Of a stretch of 64,000 nucleotides of DNA, positions 40,448-49,269 are shown in pieces. Origin of the DNA: Saccharopolyspora gloriosae (GTDB lineage: Bacteria > Actinomycetota > Actinomycetes > Mycobacteriales > Pseudonocardiaceae). Within the stretch, counting starts at the first letter, position 1; each line of letters starts with the position of its first letter. Location: NCBI RefSeq assembly GCF_022828475.1, contig NZ_CP059557.1:3271470-3335469 (forward strand). The letters are read 5' to 3'. The notes under the pieces are model-generated. The model had not been told where the DNA came from, searched no databases, and saw only the letters and a list, made by a program, of their open reading frames with translations. The position numbers and the translations under genes are program-made.

Positions 40448-41212
40448 GTGAGCGACAGCGTCCGCACCGAATTCGGCGACGGCATCGCCGTGATCACCAT
40501 CGACCGGCCGGAGGCGCGCAACGCCGTCGACACGTCCGTGGCCGAGGGCATCGCGGCCGCCATCGACGAGTTCGAGTCCCGCAGCGATCTTGTCATCGCC
40601 ATCCTCACCGGCGCCGGTGGCACGTTCTGCGCAGGTATGGACCTCAAAGCTTTCACCCGTGGTGAGAAGCCCTCGCTGCCCGGCCGCGGCTTCGGCGGGC
40701 TCACCGAGGCGCCGCCGCAGAAGCCGCTGATCGCCGCCGTCGAAGGCTGGGCGCTGGCCGGGGGTTGCGAGCTGGCGCTGTCGGCCGACCTCATCGTGGC
40801 CTCACGGGAAGCGAAGTTCGGGCTGCCCGAGGTCAAGCGCGGCCTGGTCGCCGCCGCCGGTGGACTGCTGCGGCTGCCGAAGACGCTGCCGTACCAGCTG
40901 GCGATGGAGATCGCGCTGACCGGCGACCCGCTCACCGCGGAGAAGGCGCACTCGCACGGCCTGATCAACACCCTCACCGAACCGGGCGGCGCGCTCGACG
41001 GTGCGAAGGAACTCGCCGCGCGCGTCGCGGCCAACGGCCCGCTGGCGGTGCGCGCCACCAAGCAGATCGTCTCCGGTGCGGTGCGCTGGACCGACGCCGA
41101 GGCGTTCACCGCGCAAGCGGACCTGGTCCGGCCGGTATTCGAGTCGGCCGACGCGCAGGAAGGTGCTCGCGCGTTCGCGGAGAAGCGCGCGCCCGTCTGG
41201 CGCGGTGAGTGA
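40448..41212 (+). CDS. Enoyl-CoA hydratase (crotonase family)
   Basis: 254 residues from the GTG at 40448 with GAGGAGAACAGC upstream. Crotonase fold: IAVITIDRPEARNAVD, oxyanion-hole LTGAGGTFCAGMDLKAF and AVEGWALAGGCELALSADLIVAS. Both hydratase glutamates are present: in FGLPEVKRGLV and in QLAMEIALTG. It adds water to trans-2-enoyl-CoA in beta-oxidation. A strong hairpin (41237-41268) follows its stop. It is in a small cluster with the MBL hydrolase and the thioesterase. Confidence 0.93.
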   Translation: MSDSVRTEFGDGIAVITIDRPEARNAVDTSVAEGIAAAIDEFESRSDLVIAILTGAGGTFCAGMDLKAFTRGEKPSLPGRGFGGLTEAPPQKPLIAAVEGWALAGGCELALSADLIVASREAKFGLPEVKRGLVAAAGGLLRLPKTLPYQLAMEIALTGDPLTAEKAHSHGLINTLTEPGGALDGAKELAARVAANGPLAVRATKQIVSGAVRWTDAEAFTAQADLVRPVFESADAQEGARAFAEKRAPVWRGE

Positions 41213-41227
41213 CCGGATGCCGGCGAC

Positions 41228-42013
41228 ATGAGAAATCGGCTCCGCAGCGGGAAAACGCTGCGGAGCCGCCACCCCGGCAAGATCAGCAAGGAGAGCACCG
41301 CCATCGCTGCGTACCGCCAGTCCGACGCCGAGAGCGAACCCGAGGGCTCCGGCCAGGACCGAGACCAGGACCGAGCCCGCGCCGCGCGCGAACTCGGCGA
41401 CGCACTGCGCGAACTCACCGCCGCCGCGACCAGCACCGAGGTGGACGCCGCGACACTGCGCAAGATCGCCGACCAGGCCCGGGACCTGGCAGGCCCGCTC
41501 AGCGCGGCCACTCGCGACCGGCACACGCCGCCGTCCGTCGACGAGGCCAAGCCCGGCAGGCGGATGTACAACCCGGCCGTCGGGCCGGGAAATCCGATCG
41601 CACCACCGATGCGGGTCGAAGTCGGCGACGGTGTCGTCGTCGGCACCTGCACACTCGGGCTCGCCTACGAAGGGCCGCACAGCTACACCCACGGCGGGGT
41701 GAGCGCGATGCTGATCGACCAGATCCTCGGGCACGCGCACGCCGCGCTGGGGCGGCCCGGCATGACCGTGGCGCTGTCGCTGCGGTACCGCAAACCCGTT
41801 CCGCTGGAGACGCCGCTGCGGCTGACCGGCTGGGTGCCGGAGGAGTCCGTCTCCGACCGCCGCACCGGGCCGAAAGCCACCATCACCACCGCGGCCGAAC
41901 CGGACAAGGTGCTGGTGGAGGCTTCCGGCGTGTTCGTCGTGCCGAGCGCCGAGCAGGCCAGCCGCATCTTCGGTGACTCCCGGCCTCCGCACTGGCAGCG
42001 GGATCGGTACTGA
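41228..42013 (+). CDS. PaaI-family thioesterase (hotdog fold)
   Basis: 261 residues if the ATG at 41228 is used. The C-terminal 150 residues are a hotdog domain: EGPHSYTHGGVSAMLIDQILGHAHAALG, SLRYRKPVPLETPLRLTGW and PDKVLVEASGVFVVPS; the THGG motif is the PaaI active-site block. The N-terminal part is charged and helical (RELGDALRELTAAA). The start is doubtful: the first codons form the hairpin at 41237-41268. AAGGAG lies at 41288-41293, and the in-frame codon at the right spacing is ATC at 41303, a rare start. No ATG, GTG or TTG lies between. It likely hydrolyses acyl-CoA. Confidence 0.85.
   Translation: MRNRLRSGKTLRSRHPGKISKESTAIAAYRQSDAESEPEGSGQDRDQDRARAARELGDALRELTAAATSTEVDAATLRKIADQARDLAGPLSAATRDRHTPPSVDEAKPGRRMYNPAVGPGNPIAPPMRVEVGDGVVVGTCTLGLAYEGPHSYTHGGVSAMLIDQILGHAHAALGRPGMTVALSLRYRKPVPLETPLRLTGWVPEESVSDRRTGPKATITTAAEPDKVLVEASGVFVVPSAEQASRIFGDSRPPHWQRDRY
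41237..41268 (+). terminator. Strong hairpin after the crotonase gene
   Basis: Perfect inverted repeat with 13-base arms (CGGCTCCGCAGCG / CGCTGCGGAGCCG) and a GGAAAA loop, 25 bases after the crotonase stop. It looks like a terminator lacking a T run. It overlaps the first codons of the longest frame of the thioesterase gene, which questions that start. Confidence 0.65.
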
Positions 42014-42018
42014 TCGTC

Positions 42019-42345
42019 GTGGAAGTCGAAGACTTCGACGAACGCCTGGTGTGCGAGGAGAACGACCAGCCCACGTTCCAGGCGGAACTGTGGTCGTGGC
42101 ACGTGGACGCTCACGGGGCACGCGGCGGCACCGTCAGGTCCGGGCACCTGCTCACCGGCTGCGAGGTCCACGAGGCCCTGGACTGGTGTGAGCGGAACGT
42201 GTGGGAACCCGGTTGTTTCGTGCTGCACGCGGGAACCTGGACGAACTGCGGATTCGTGCGGACGGTGCGCCTGTCCGGGAGGCCGCCCGGCTACGGAGAG
42301 CCCGGCCGCGATGAAAGCTCGGCTGTCGTGACCTTCGAGGTCTGA
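42019..42345 (+). CDS. Hypothetical protein
   Basis: 108 residues from a GTG at 42019, 5 bases after the thioesterase stop, so probably co-translated. I do not recognise the family. Rich in Trp and Cys: ELWSWHVDAHGARGG, EALDWCERNVWEPGCFVLHA, TWTNCGFVRTVRL. It is acidic overall and has no membrane helix. The three Cys are spread, without a zinc-binding pattern. It is convergent with the acyl-CoA ligase gene. Confidence 0.7.
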   Translation: MEVEDFDERLVCEENDQPTFQAELWSWHVDAHGARGGTVRSGHLLTGCEVHEALDWCERNVWEPGCFVLHAGTWTNCGFVRTVRLSGRPPGYGEPGRDESSAVVTFEV

Positions 42346-42360
42346 CGGCCTCCCGGGAGC

Positions 42361-43938
42361 TCAGGCGTCGGGCAGGCTGCCGGATTCCCGGTCGGCGCGC
42401 AGGCGGGTCTTGAGGACCTTCCCGCTGGGATTTCGGGGCAGTTCCGGCAGAATCGTGATGTGGCGCGGGCGCTTGTAGCCGGCCAGGTGCTCGCGGCAGT
42501 ACTGCTCCACGTCCTGCGAGGTCGGCGGGTCGGCCGGGTCGCGGGCGACGAGCACCGCCAGCGGCGTCTCACCCCACTTCTCGTCCGGCACGCCGATCAG
42601 CGCGACCTCGGCGACCTTCGGATGCCCGGCGAGCACGTCCTCGACCTCGGCGCAGTAGATGTTCTCGCCGCCGGAGATGATCATGTCCTTCTTCCGGTCG
42701 ACCACGTAGTAGTAGCCGTCCTCGTCCTCGCGCACCAGGTCTCCGGAGTGGAACCAGCCGCCCGCGAACGCGTCCGCGGTCTCGGCGGGTTTGCCCCAGT
42801 ACTCCCGCATCACCGTCGGGCCGCGGTAGACGATCTCGCCGATCTCGCCGCGCGGCACGTCGTTCATCTCGGTGTCCACCACGCGCACCTCGACGTTGAG
42901 CATCGGCGTGCCCACCGAGCCGATCTTGCGCAGCGCGTCCTGTCCGCGCAGCAACGTGGTCACCGGACTGCACTCGGTCTGGCCGAACGAGGTCACCACC
43001 TCGGCCTGCGGGAACGTGTCGAGCATGGCGCGCAGCAGCGTGGTCGACGCGGGCGCCGCGCCCCAGGAGATGCGGTGCAGAGCGGACAGATCGCGCTCGG
43101 CGATGCCCGGCACCGCGCAGATCGCCTGCCACTGCGCGGGCACGAAGAAGCAGTCCGTGACGCGTTCGCGCTCCAGCACGTCCACGATCTCCGCCGGATC
43201 GAACCGGCCGGAGCGCGACAGCACCGTTTTCCCGCCCAGCAAGATGTTCGGCAGCATCCCGGACACGCCGGCGATGTGGAACAGCGGTGCGCCGGAGATG
43301 CCGACGCGTTCACCGATGGGCGTGCCGAGGTGCGCCATCATGCTGAACGAGTGCAGCAGCAGGTTGTGGTGGGTGAGCACCGCTCCCTTCGGGCGGCCCG
43401 TGGTCCCGGAGGTGTACATGATGTACGCGGGGTCGCGTTCGTCCACGTTGATGCCCGGATGTTCCGGATCCGCGGCCGCGAGGGCGTCCTCGTAGCCCGT
43501 CGCGCCCGGTCCGGCTTCCGCGGTGCCCTCGCCGATGACCAGACGCACGTCCGGCGCCGACTCGCGGGCCTTGCCCAGCACCGGTGCGAGCGTCGTGTCG
43601 ACGATGACGGCGGCGGCTCCGCTGTCGGTGAGCGCGTAGGCGACCTCGTCGGCCACCAGCCGGAAGTTGATCGGCACGCAGATCGCGCCGAGCCGCCCGC
43701 AGGCGTGGTAGGCCTCCACGACCTCGATGCCGTTGAGGCCGAGCACCGCGACCCGATCTCCCGGCGCCACGCCACGCGCCAGCAGTGCGTTCGCGAGCCT
43801 GCTGAGCCGCTCGTCGAGTTCCCGGTAGGTGCGCTGGTCCTGCTCGAACCGCAGGGCGATCGTGTCCGGGATCGTGCGCGCGTGCCGCGCGATCTGGTCG
43901 CTGCTGGTCATGCCGGTACCTGCGAGGGTCGTGTTCAT
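42361..43938 (-). CDS. AMP-forming acyl-CoA ligase (FadD-like)
   Basis: 525 residues from the ATG at 43938 (GAGGAAACGCCG upstream). ANL-superfamily signatures: P-loop [50 protein letters not shown], the hinge VVDRKKDMIISGGENIYCAEVED and catalytic Lys in RNPSGKVLKTRLR. It activates a carboxylic acid to its CoA ester using ATP. It is divergent from an SDR gene; two copies of the CAGTCA-N4-TGACTG palindrome lie between. Chain length or ring substrate cannot be inferred. Confidence 0.93.
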   Translation of the reverse strand: MNTTLAGTGMTSSDQIARHARTIPDTIALRFEQDQRTYRELDERLSRLANALLARGVAPGDRVAVLGLNGIEVVEAYHACGRLGAICVPINFRLVADEVAYALTDSGAAAVIVDTTLAPVLGKARESAPDVRLVIGEGTAEAGPGATGYEDALAAADPEHPGINVDERDPAYIMYTSGTTGRPKGAVLTHHNLLLHSFSMMAHLGTPIGERVGISGAPLFHIAGVSGMLPNILLGGKTVLSRSGRFDPAEIVDVLERERVTDCFFVPAQWQAICAVPGIAERDLSALHRISWGAAPASTTLLRAMLDTFPQAEVVTSFGQTECSPVTTLLRGQDALRKIGSVGTPMLNVEVRVVDTEMNDVPRGEIGEIVYRGPTVMREYWGKPAETADAFAGGWFHSGDLVREDEDGYYYVVDRKKDMIISGGENIYCAEVEDVLAGHPKVAEVALIGVPDEKWGETPLAVLVARDPADPPTSQDVEQYCREHLAGYKRPRHITILPELPRNPSGKVLKTRLRADRESGSLPDA

Positions 43939-44130
43939 CGGCGTTTCCTCGGCGTTGAGGGCGGGCGAATCCGGGGGACGTCAGGACAACGAGGTGAGGG
44001 GCCGTGATGTGTCGGCCGTGTTCGCGTGAACGGACTGTTCGTCCGGTGCGGTGGAACCGTTCGGTTGCCGCGGCACCGGGTCGAGGAGTGCGTGAGCCGG
44101 ATGCTGCCAGTGTTGCGATCGCCACTGCGG

Positions 44131-44146
44131 CGGTCAACCCTGACTG
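44131..44146. promoter_or_regulatory. TetR-type operator, copy 1
   Basis: CGGTCAACCCTGACTG: 11 of 12 arm bases of the CAGTCA-N4-TGACTG palindrome. Located 193 bases upstream of the ligase start. Probable site for the TetR at 45347-46012. Confidence 0.5.
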
Positions 44147-44191
44147 CTCTCGGGGGTTCTTGCGGCGCGCGCCTCCCTTGCCGTAGAAGAA

Positions 44192-44207
44192 CAGTCATCA
44201 CTGACTG
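44192..44207. promoter_or_regulatory. TetR-type operator, copy 2
   Basis: CAGTCATCACTGACTG, perfect palindromic arms with a 4-base centre, 38 bases upstream of the SDR ATG. Same pattern as 47821-47836. Confidence 0.6.
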
Positions 44208-44245
44208 CTCGGGGCCGGTTGGTCCCGTCGGGCGAGGAGGAACGC

Positions 44246-45010
44246 ATGGACATCGCGGGTGGCGTCGCCGTCATCACCGGGGGAGCCTCCGGGCTCGGAC
44301 TGGCCACCGCCAAGCGGCTGGTGGCGGCGGGCGGCAGCGTCGTGCTGCTGGACCTCCCGACTTCGCCGGGCGAGCAGGTCGCGGCCGATCTCGGCTCCGC
44401 CGCCCGGTTCGCTGCCGCCGACGTCACCGACGAGACCCAGGTCGCCGCCGCGCTGGACGTGGCCGACGAGGTCGGACCGGTGCGCGCCGTCGTCAACTGC
44501 GCGGGCCTCGGCAACGCGCTGCGGGTCGTGAGCCGTAAGCGCGGACCGTTCCCGCTGGAGGCGTTCACGAAGATCATCAACATCAACTTGATCGGCACGT
44601 TCAACGTGCTGCGCCTCGGGGCGGAACGGATGCTCGCGCACGAACCGGTCGGGGAGGAGCGCGGCGTCATCATCAACACCGCCTCCGCCGCCGCGTTCGA
44701 CGGCCAGGTCGGGCAGGCCGCCTACTCGGCGTCGAAGGGCGGCGTGGTCGGCATGACGCTGCCGATCGCCCGCGACCTCGCCGAACACCACATCCGGGTC
44801 GTCACCATCGCGCCCGGCCTGTTCAACACGCCGCTGCTGGCCGGGGCGTCCGAAGAGGTCAAAGCCTCACTGGGCGAGCAGGTACCGCACCCCTCGCGGC
44901 TCGGCGAACCCGACGAATTCGGCGCGCTGGCCGAGCACATCGTCGCCAACCCGATGCTCAACGGCGAAGTCATCCGCCTCGACGGAGCCATCCGCATGGC
45001 CCCCCGCTGA
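44246..45010 (+). CDS. 3-Hydroxyacyl-CoA dehydrogenase, SDR type (HSD10-like)
   Basis: 254 residues from the ATG at 44246 with GAGGAGGAACGC upstream. Short-chain dehydrogenase: [20 protein letters not shown] for NAD, Asp after strand 2 (VVLLDLPTS) for NAD preference, [11 protein letters not shown], and catalytic Ser/Tyr/Lys in [24 protein letters not shown]. Insert and C-terminal [17 protein letters not shown] match type II 3-hydroxyacyl-CoA dehydrogenases. It oxidises 3-hydroxyacyl-CoA to 3-ketoacyl-CoA, the step before the thiolase. Palindromic operator upstream and repeat hairpins downstream. Confidence 0.9.
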   Translation: MDIAGGVAVITGGASGLGLATAKRLVAAGGSVVLLDLPTSPGEQVAADLGSAARFAAADVTDETQVAAALDVADEVGPVRAVVNCAGLGNALRVVSRKRGPFPLEAFTKIININLIGTFNVLRLGAERMLAHEPVGEERGVIINTASAAAFDGQVGQAAYSASKGGVVGMTLPIARDLAEHHIRVVTIAPGLFNTPLLAGASEEVKASLGEQVPHPSRLGEPDEFGALAEHIVANPMLNGEVIRLDGAIRMAPR

Positions 45011-45056
45011 CGGCGAAGCCGACGCCCCCGGGCGCACCACCGGGTGCCGGACCGGA

Positions 45057-45306
45057 GTGAACGGACCGTTCGTCCAACGGGATTGGTCGAACGGTCCGTT
45101 CACCCATTCCAACTCGGCGAGGTTCCACCGCCACGGCTCCGCAGGCTGGAGTGAACGGACCGTTCGCCCAATCTAGTTGGACGAACGGTCCGTTGACTCA
45201 TCTCGATTTCCGGAGGCGGCGTTGTCGTCGGGTGCGTGTGCGGCCGGGTGGGGTGAGTGAGCGGACCGTTCGCCCAATCCCGTTGGGCGAACGGTCCGTT
45301 GACTCC
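45057..45306. repeat. Three palindromic REP-like repeats
   Basis: Three hairpins of one family at 45057-45103, about 45149-45199 and about 45253-45306. The first has perfect 16-base arms (GTGAACGGACCGTTCG / CGAACGGTCCGTTCAC) and an inner CCAA/TTGG stem. The other two keep GGACCGTTCGCCCAA and its complement. They fill the 336-base gap between SDR and TetR genes, which holds no gene. Related pieces occur at 35691-35749, about 44025 and 51640-51725. They may act as terminators. Confidence 0.75.
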
Positions 45307-45346
45307 AGCTGGGATTCGCCCCCGAACCGGGCCGTGGCGTCGGTGG

Positions 45347-46012
45347 TCAGGTCTCGTCGTAGAGCAGGCGGTGCGCCAGGGTCTTCCACAGCGCCAGGTG
45401 CGGGTCGGTGGCGGGGGAGCGGTCCTCGAAGGCGTATGGCATCGCGGCGCCGCGCATGCTGGTGAACAGCAGTTCGCGCAGCAGGTGGTACTGCGGGTGC
45501 TCGCGCACGGCCGGTCCCCAGATTCCGTCGGTGACGTCGCGGATCGCGGCGCGCAGACCGCGTTCCTCGGGAAGCAGCGCGGCACCGAGCGCGGGGTTGG
45601 TGCGGGCCGCGGTCCACAGTTCGATCGCGGCCCAGAAGTGGGGTTCCTGGAAGGTCTCCCACAGCAGTTCGATGCACCGGTCGACGCGCGCCGGGCCTTC
45701 GGGTTCGTCGGCGAGTTTCCGCTCTGCGTGCACCTGAGTCTGGGCGAGCCGGGTGTTCGCCAGGTGCTGCGCGGCGGCGACGAGCAGCCCGTCCCGGGAC
45801 GGGAAGTGGTGCAGCAGCCGCCCTCGCGAAACTCCGGCCTTCGCCTGGATCACGAGGGTGGAGGCGCCGGAGTAGCCGTGTTCGATGAGGCAGTCGACGG
45901 CGGCGTCGAGGATGAGCGCTCTGCTGTCGGCGGTGCGTTCCTCCCGCGTGCGGGGTGTCGCCCCGGCCGGGCTGCCGGGGCCTTTCGCGTTCGCCGTCTC
46001 GGACTCGACCAC
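45347..46012 (-). CDS. TetR family transcriptional regulator of the acyl-CoA genes
   Basis: 221 residues from a GTG at 46012. The N terminus is a disordered 25-residue tail, then the HTH: DSRALILDAAVDCLIEHGYSG, STLVIQAKAGVSRGRLLHHFPSRDGLLVAAA. The ligand domain is helical (RCIELLWETFQEPHFWAAIELW). It is divergent from an acyl-CoA ligase. The palindrome 46055-46070 between them and the same motif at three other promoters make it the likely repressor of this locus, responsive to an acyl-CoA. Confidence 0.9.
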   Translation of the reverse strand: MVESETANAKGPGSPAGATPRTREERTADSRALILDAAVDCLIEHGYSGASTLVIQAKAGVSRGRLLHHFPSRDGLLVAAAQHLANTRLAQTQVHAERKLADEPEGPARVDRCIELLWETFQEPHFWAAIELWTAARTNPALGAALLPEERGLRAAIRDVTDGIWGPAVREHPQYHLLRELLFTSMRGAAMPYAFEDRSPATDPHLALWKTLAHRLLYDET

Positions 46013-46054
46013 CGGGACAGCGTACCCGCTGGTGGCTCGAACACGTCCCGGAAC

Positions 46055-46070
46055 CAGTCGGCATTGACCG
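46055..46070. promoter_or_regulatory. TetR-type operator, copy 3 (degenerate)
   Basis: CAGTCGGCATTGACCG: 10 of 12 arm bases of the CAGTCA-N4-TGACTG pattern, between divergent TetR and ligase genes, 43 bases upstream of the TetR start. Suggests autoregulation. Confidence 0.45.
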
Positions 46071-46234
46071 TTGCCGTGCGGCGGTGCCAGGCTCGGTTGG
46101 TCCGGGGCGCCCGAGCGGGGTGCGTCGGGCCGTGGTGGCCTCCGCCGCGGCGCCGGGCTGCGGGCGCCCGCGTGGAGGCTCGCGGCGAGGCGCGGCCGGT
46201 CGCCCGGTGAGGTCGAGGTTCAAGGAGGAACCGC

Positions 46235-47776
46235 GTGTATCCAGGTGCCCACGCCGCGACCGACCCGGACAAGCCCGCCGTGATCATGGCGGGCTCCGGT
46301 GCCCGGCTGACTTACCGGGAGCTGGAGGAGCGGTCGAGTCGCCTGGCGCATTCGCTGCGCGAATCGGGCCTGGGGCGCGGTGACGTGGTGGCGTTGCTGA
46401 CGGACAACGCGCTGCCCGCGTTCGAGGTCTACTGGGCGGCCGTGCGGTCGGGTCTTTACATCACGGCGGTCAACAGCCACCTCACGCCGGCGGAGATCTC
46501 CTACATAGTCGACGATTCCGGCGCGACCGCGCTGATCGTGTCCGCCGCGCTGGCCGGCACGGCCGCGGAAGTGGCCGAGAGCGTGCCGGGAGCACGGGTT
46601 CGCCTGGCCTTCGGCGGCTCGGTCGCGGGCTACGACGATTATGATGCGGCGCTGGCGGAGTCCTCGCCGGTGGCTCCAGCGGATCAGCCGCGGGGCGCCG
46701 ACATGCTGTACTCCTCGGGAACCACGGGCCGCCCCAAGGGAATCCGCCCGGAACTGCCGGATCGCCAGGTCGGCGAGGAAGGCGACATCCTGGTGGCGGT
46801 CGTCTCGCAGCTCTACGGGCTCGGTCCGGATTCGGTGTACCTCTCGCCCGCGCCGATCTACCACGCGGCGCCGTTGCGCTACTGCGCCTCGACGCACGCG
46901 CTGGGCGGCACGGTGGTGCTGATGGAGAAGTTCGAGCCGGAGCAGGCGTTGCGGGCGATCGAGCGCTACGGCGCCACGCACAGCCAGTGGGTGCCGACGA
47001 TGTTCATCCGCATGCTGAAGCTGCCGGAGCAGGTCCGGAACCGTTACGACCTCTCCAGCCACCAGGTCGCGGTGCACGCCGCAGCGCCGTGTCCGGCCGA
47101 GGTGAAGCAGGCGATGATCGACTGGTGGGGGCCGGTGCTCTACGAGTACTACTCCTCGACCGAGGGCATCGGCATGACGTTCATCGATTCCGCCCAGTGG
47201 CGGCGCAAACCCGGTTCGGTGGGCAAGTCGGTGCTCGGCACGGTGCGGATCTGCGACGACGAGGGCGCCGAGCTGCCGGTGGGGCAGGTGGGCACGGTGT
47301 ACTTCGACCGCGAGGAGCAGACGTTCGAGTACTGGGGTGACGTCGACAAGACGCGTGCCGCTCGGCATCCGGAGCACGAGAACTGGGCGACCGTCGGCGA
47401 CGTGGGCTACCTGGACGACGAGGACTTCCTGTTCCTCACCGACCGCAAAGCCTTCATGATCATCTCAGGTGGGGTGAACATCTACCCGCAGGAGATCGAG
47501 GACCTGCTGGCGCTGCACCCCCGCATCGCCGACGTCGCGGTGATCGGCGTGCCGGATCCGGAAATGGGCGAATCGGTGAAGGCGGTGGTGCAACCCGCTT
47601 CCGGTGTCGTTCCCGGCCCCGAGCTGGAGCGGGAGCTGCTGGAGTTCGTGCGCGCCCGGATCGCGCACTACAAGGTGCCGCGCAGCGTGGACTTCCTCGA
47701 CGAGCTGCCGCGCACGCCGACCGGCAAGCTCGTCAAAGGGACGCTGAAAGCCCGCTATGCGGCCGAATCCGTCTGA
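46235..47776 (+). CDS. AMP-forming acyl-CoA ligase (FadD4-like)
   Basis: 513 residues from the GTG at 46235, with AAGGAGGAACC upstream. ANL signatures: [27 protein letters not shown] (a typical motif of this actinobacterial subgroup), [24 protein letters not shown] and the catalytic Lys in [12 protein letters not shown]. The start [21 protein letters not shown] is typical as well. It activates an acid for beta-oxidation; thiolase and dehydrogenase genes follow on the same strand. In other actinobacteria such ligases often belong to steroid or cyclic-acid clusters, but no steroid-specific gene is seen here. Confidence 0.93.
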   Translation: MYPGAHAATDPDKPAVIMAGSGARLTYRELEERSSRLAHSLRESGLGRGDVVALLTDNALPAFEVYWAAVRSGLYITAVNSHLTPAEISYIVDDSGATALIVSAALAGTAAEVAESVPGARVRLAFGGSVAGYDDYDAALAESSPVAPADQPRGADMLYSSGTTGRPKGIRPELPDRQVGEEGDILVAVVSQLYGLGPDSVYLSPAPIYHAAPLRYCASTHALGGTVVLMEKFEPEQALRAIERYGATHSQWVPTMFIRMLKLPEQVRNRYDLSSHQVAVHAAAPCPAEVKQAMIDWWGPVLYEYYSSTEGIGMTFIDSAQWRRKPGSVGKSVLGTVRICDDEGAELPVGQVGTVYFDREEQTFEYWGDVDKTRAARHPEHENWATVGDVGYLDDEDFLFLTDRKAFMIISGGVNIYPQEIEDLLALHPRIADVAVIGVPDPEMGESVKAVVQPASGVVPGPELERELLEFVRARIAHYKVPRSVDFLDELPRTPTGKLVKGTLKARYAAESV

Positions 47777-47820
47777 TCCGGGTTCGTTCGGCGTAACACC
47801 GAACGGCCTCACCTCGTTTA

Positions 47821-47836
47821 CAGTCAGAGTTGACTG
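47821..47836. promoter_or_regulatory. TetR-type operator, copy 4
   Basis: CAGTCAGAGTTGACTG, perfect palindromic arms with a 4-base centre, 24 bases upstream of the thiolase ATG. Same pattern as 44192-44207. Confidence 0.6.
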
Positions 47837-47859
47837 CTTATCTCGGCGGGAGGGAAGCC

Positions 47860-49005
47860 ATGCGTGATGCGGTGATCGTGGAGGCCGTGCGCACTCCGGT
47901 GGGCAAGCGGAACGGGGCGCTGTCCGGAGTGCACCCGGTCGACCTGTCGGCCCAGGTGCTCGACGCGCTCGTGGCGCGGACCGGCGTCGACCCCGGCGTG
48001 GTCGAGGACGTGGTGTGGGGCTGCGTCGGCCAGGGCGGTGAACAGACTCTGGACATCGCGCGCAACGCGGTGCTCGCCGCGGGCTGGCCGGACACCGTGA
48101 CCGGCGTGACGGTGGACCGCCAATGCGGGTCTTCGCAGCAGTCGGTGCACTTCGCCGCCGCCGGGCTGGTCGCCGGGCACTACGACGTGGTCGTGGCGGG
48201 CGGCATCGAGTCGATGAGCCGGGTTCCGATGGGCAGCACCGTCAACGGCGCCGACCCGTTCGGGACGCGGTTGATGGAGCGGTACGGCGGCACCCCGCCG
48301 AACCAGGGCATCGGCGCGGAGATGATCGCGCAGCGCTGGGGCTTCAGCCGCGCCCGGCTCGACGAGTTCAGCATCGGCTCGCACGAGAAGGCCGCCGCCG
48401 CACAGGACGCCGGTGCTTTCGACGCTCAGATCGCGCCGATCACGCTGCCCGACGGCACCGTCGTGGACAAGGACGAGGGCATCCGTCGCGGTGGCACGGT
48501 GGACAAGCTCGGTGGGCTCAAGCCCGCGTTCCGCGAGGACGGGGTGATCACCGCCGCGAACAGCTCGCAGATCAGCGACGGTTCCGCCGCGTTGCTGATG
48601 ATGACCGGGGAGAAGGCCGCGCAGCTCGGCCTGCGCCCGCTCGCCCGGGTGCACACCGCCGTGCTCGCCGGGGACGACCCGGTGATCATGCTGACGGCCC
48701 CGATCCCGGCGACGAAGAAGGCCTTGCGCCGCAGCGGATTGTCCGTGGACCGCATCGGTGCGTTCGAGGTGAACGAGGCGTTCGCGCCGGTGCCGCTGGC
48801 CTGGCTCGCCGAGCTCGGCGCCGACGTGAAGTCCCTCAACCCCCTGGGCGGCGCCATCGCGCTGGGCCACCCGCTCGGTGCCAGCGGGGCGCGCATCATG
48901 ACCACGCTGGTGCACCACTTGCAGGACAGCGGCGCCGAATTCGGCCTGCAGACCATGTGCGAGGGCGGCGGCCAGGCGAACGCCACGATCTTGGAAAGGT
49001 TGTGA
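47860..49005 (+). CDS. Acetyl-CoA acetyltransferase (thiolase)
   Basis: 381 residues from the ATG at 47860 with GGGAGGGAAGCC upstream. Thiolase catalytic residues: nucleophile Cys in TVDRQCGSSQQSVHFAAAGL, His in NPLGGAIALGHPLGASGAR and the second Cys in QTMCEGGGQANATILERL. DAVIVEAVRTPVGKRNGALSG is the family start. It cleaves a 3-ketoacyl-CoA to acetyl-CoA, the end of a beta-oxidation round. It has its own operator-like palindrome. The next dehydrogenase gene begins 265 bases downstream; no gene seen in that gap. Confidence 0.93.
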   Translation: MRDAVIVEAVRTPVGKRNGALSGVHPVDLSAQVLDALVARTGVDPGVVEDVVWGCVGQGGEQTLDIARNAVLAAGWPDTVTGVTVDRQCGSSQQSVHFAAAGLVAGHYDVVVAGGIESMSRVPMGSTVNGADPFGTRLMERYGGTPPNQGIGAEMIAQRWGFSRARLDEFSIGSHEKAAAAQDAGAFDAQIAPITLPDGTVVDKDEGIRRGGTVDKLGGLKPAFREDGVITAANSSQISDGSAALLMMTGEKAAQLGLRPLARVHTAVLAGDDPVIMLTAPIPATKKALRRSGLSVDRIGAFEVNEAFAPVPLAWLAELGADVKSLNPLGGAIALGHPLGASGARIMTTLVHHLQDSGAEFGLQTMCEGGGQANATILERL

Positions 49006-49269
49006 CCGGTGGCCTGCGCAGTGGGTCGGGACGCGCAACTTCAGCGGCTTCCGCGCTGCGGGATCCATTTCTCATTCAGCCTCCTGCACGGCGAAATCGG
49101 GGATGGGCTGCCGTCCTCACGAGGATGATGCTGAGAACTCGGCGGTGGTCGGCCTGCTCTAGCCGGTCACTGCTCATCGGCTTCGCCGCTGACACGGCGC
49201 AGAGCTGACGAGACACCGAGCTGACCCGGCACAGAGCTGACGAGCACAGAAGGACTACGGACGAGGACG

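Larger units (their letters stand above)
43939..44245. promoter_or_regulatory. Divergent promoter region of ligase and SDR genes
   Basis: About 307 bases without a gene between the divergent ligase (minus) and SDR (plus). It holds two operator-like palindromes (44131-44146 and 44192-44207) and half of a GTGAACGGACxGTTCG repeat at about 44025-44040. I cannot identify the -10/-35 elements. Confidence 0.5.

Noticed and set aside
45057-45306. CRISPR-like regular repeats
   Set aside because: Copies are palindromic hairpins with unequal spacing and no unique spacers; no cas genes nearby.
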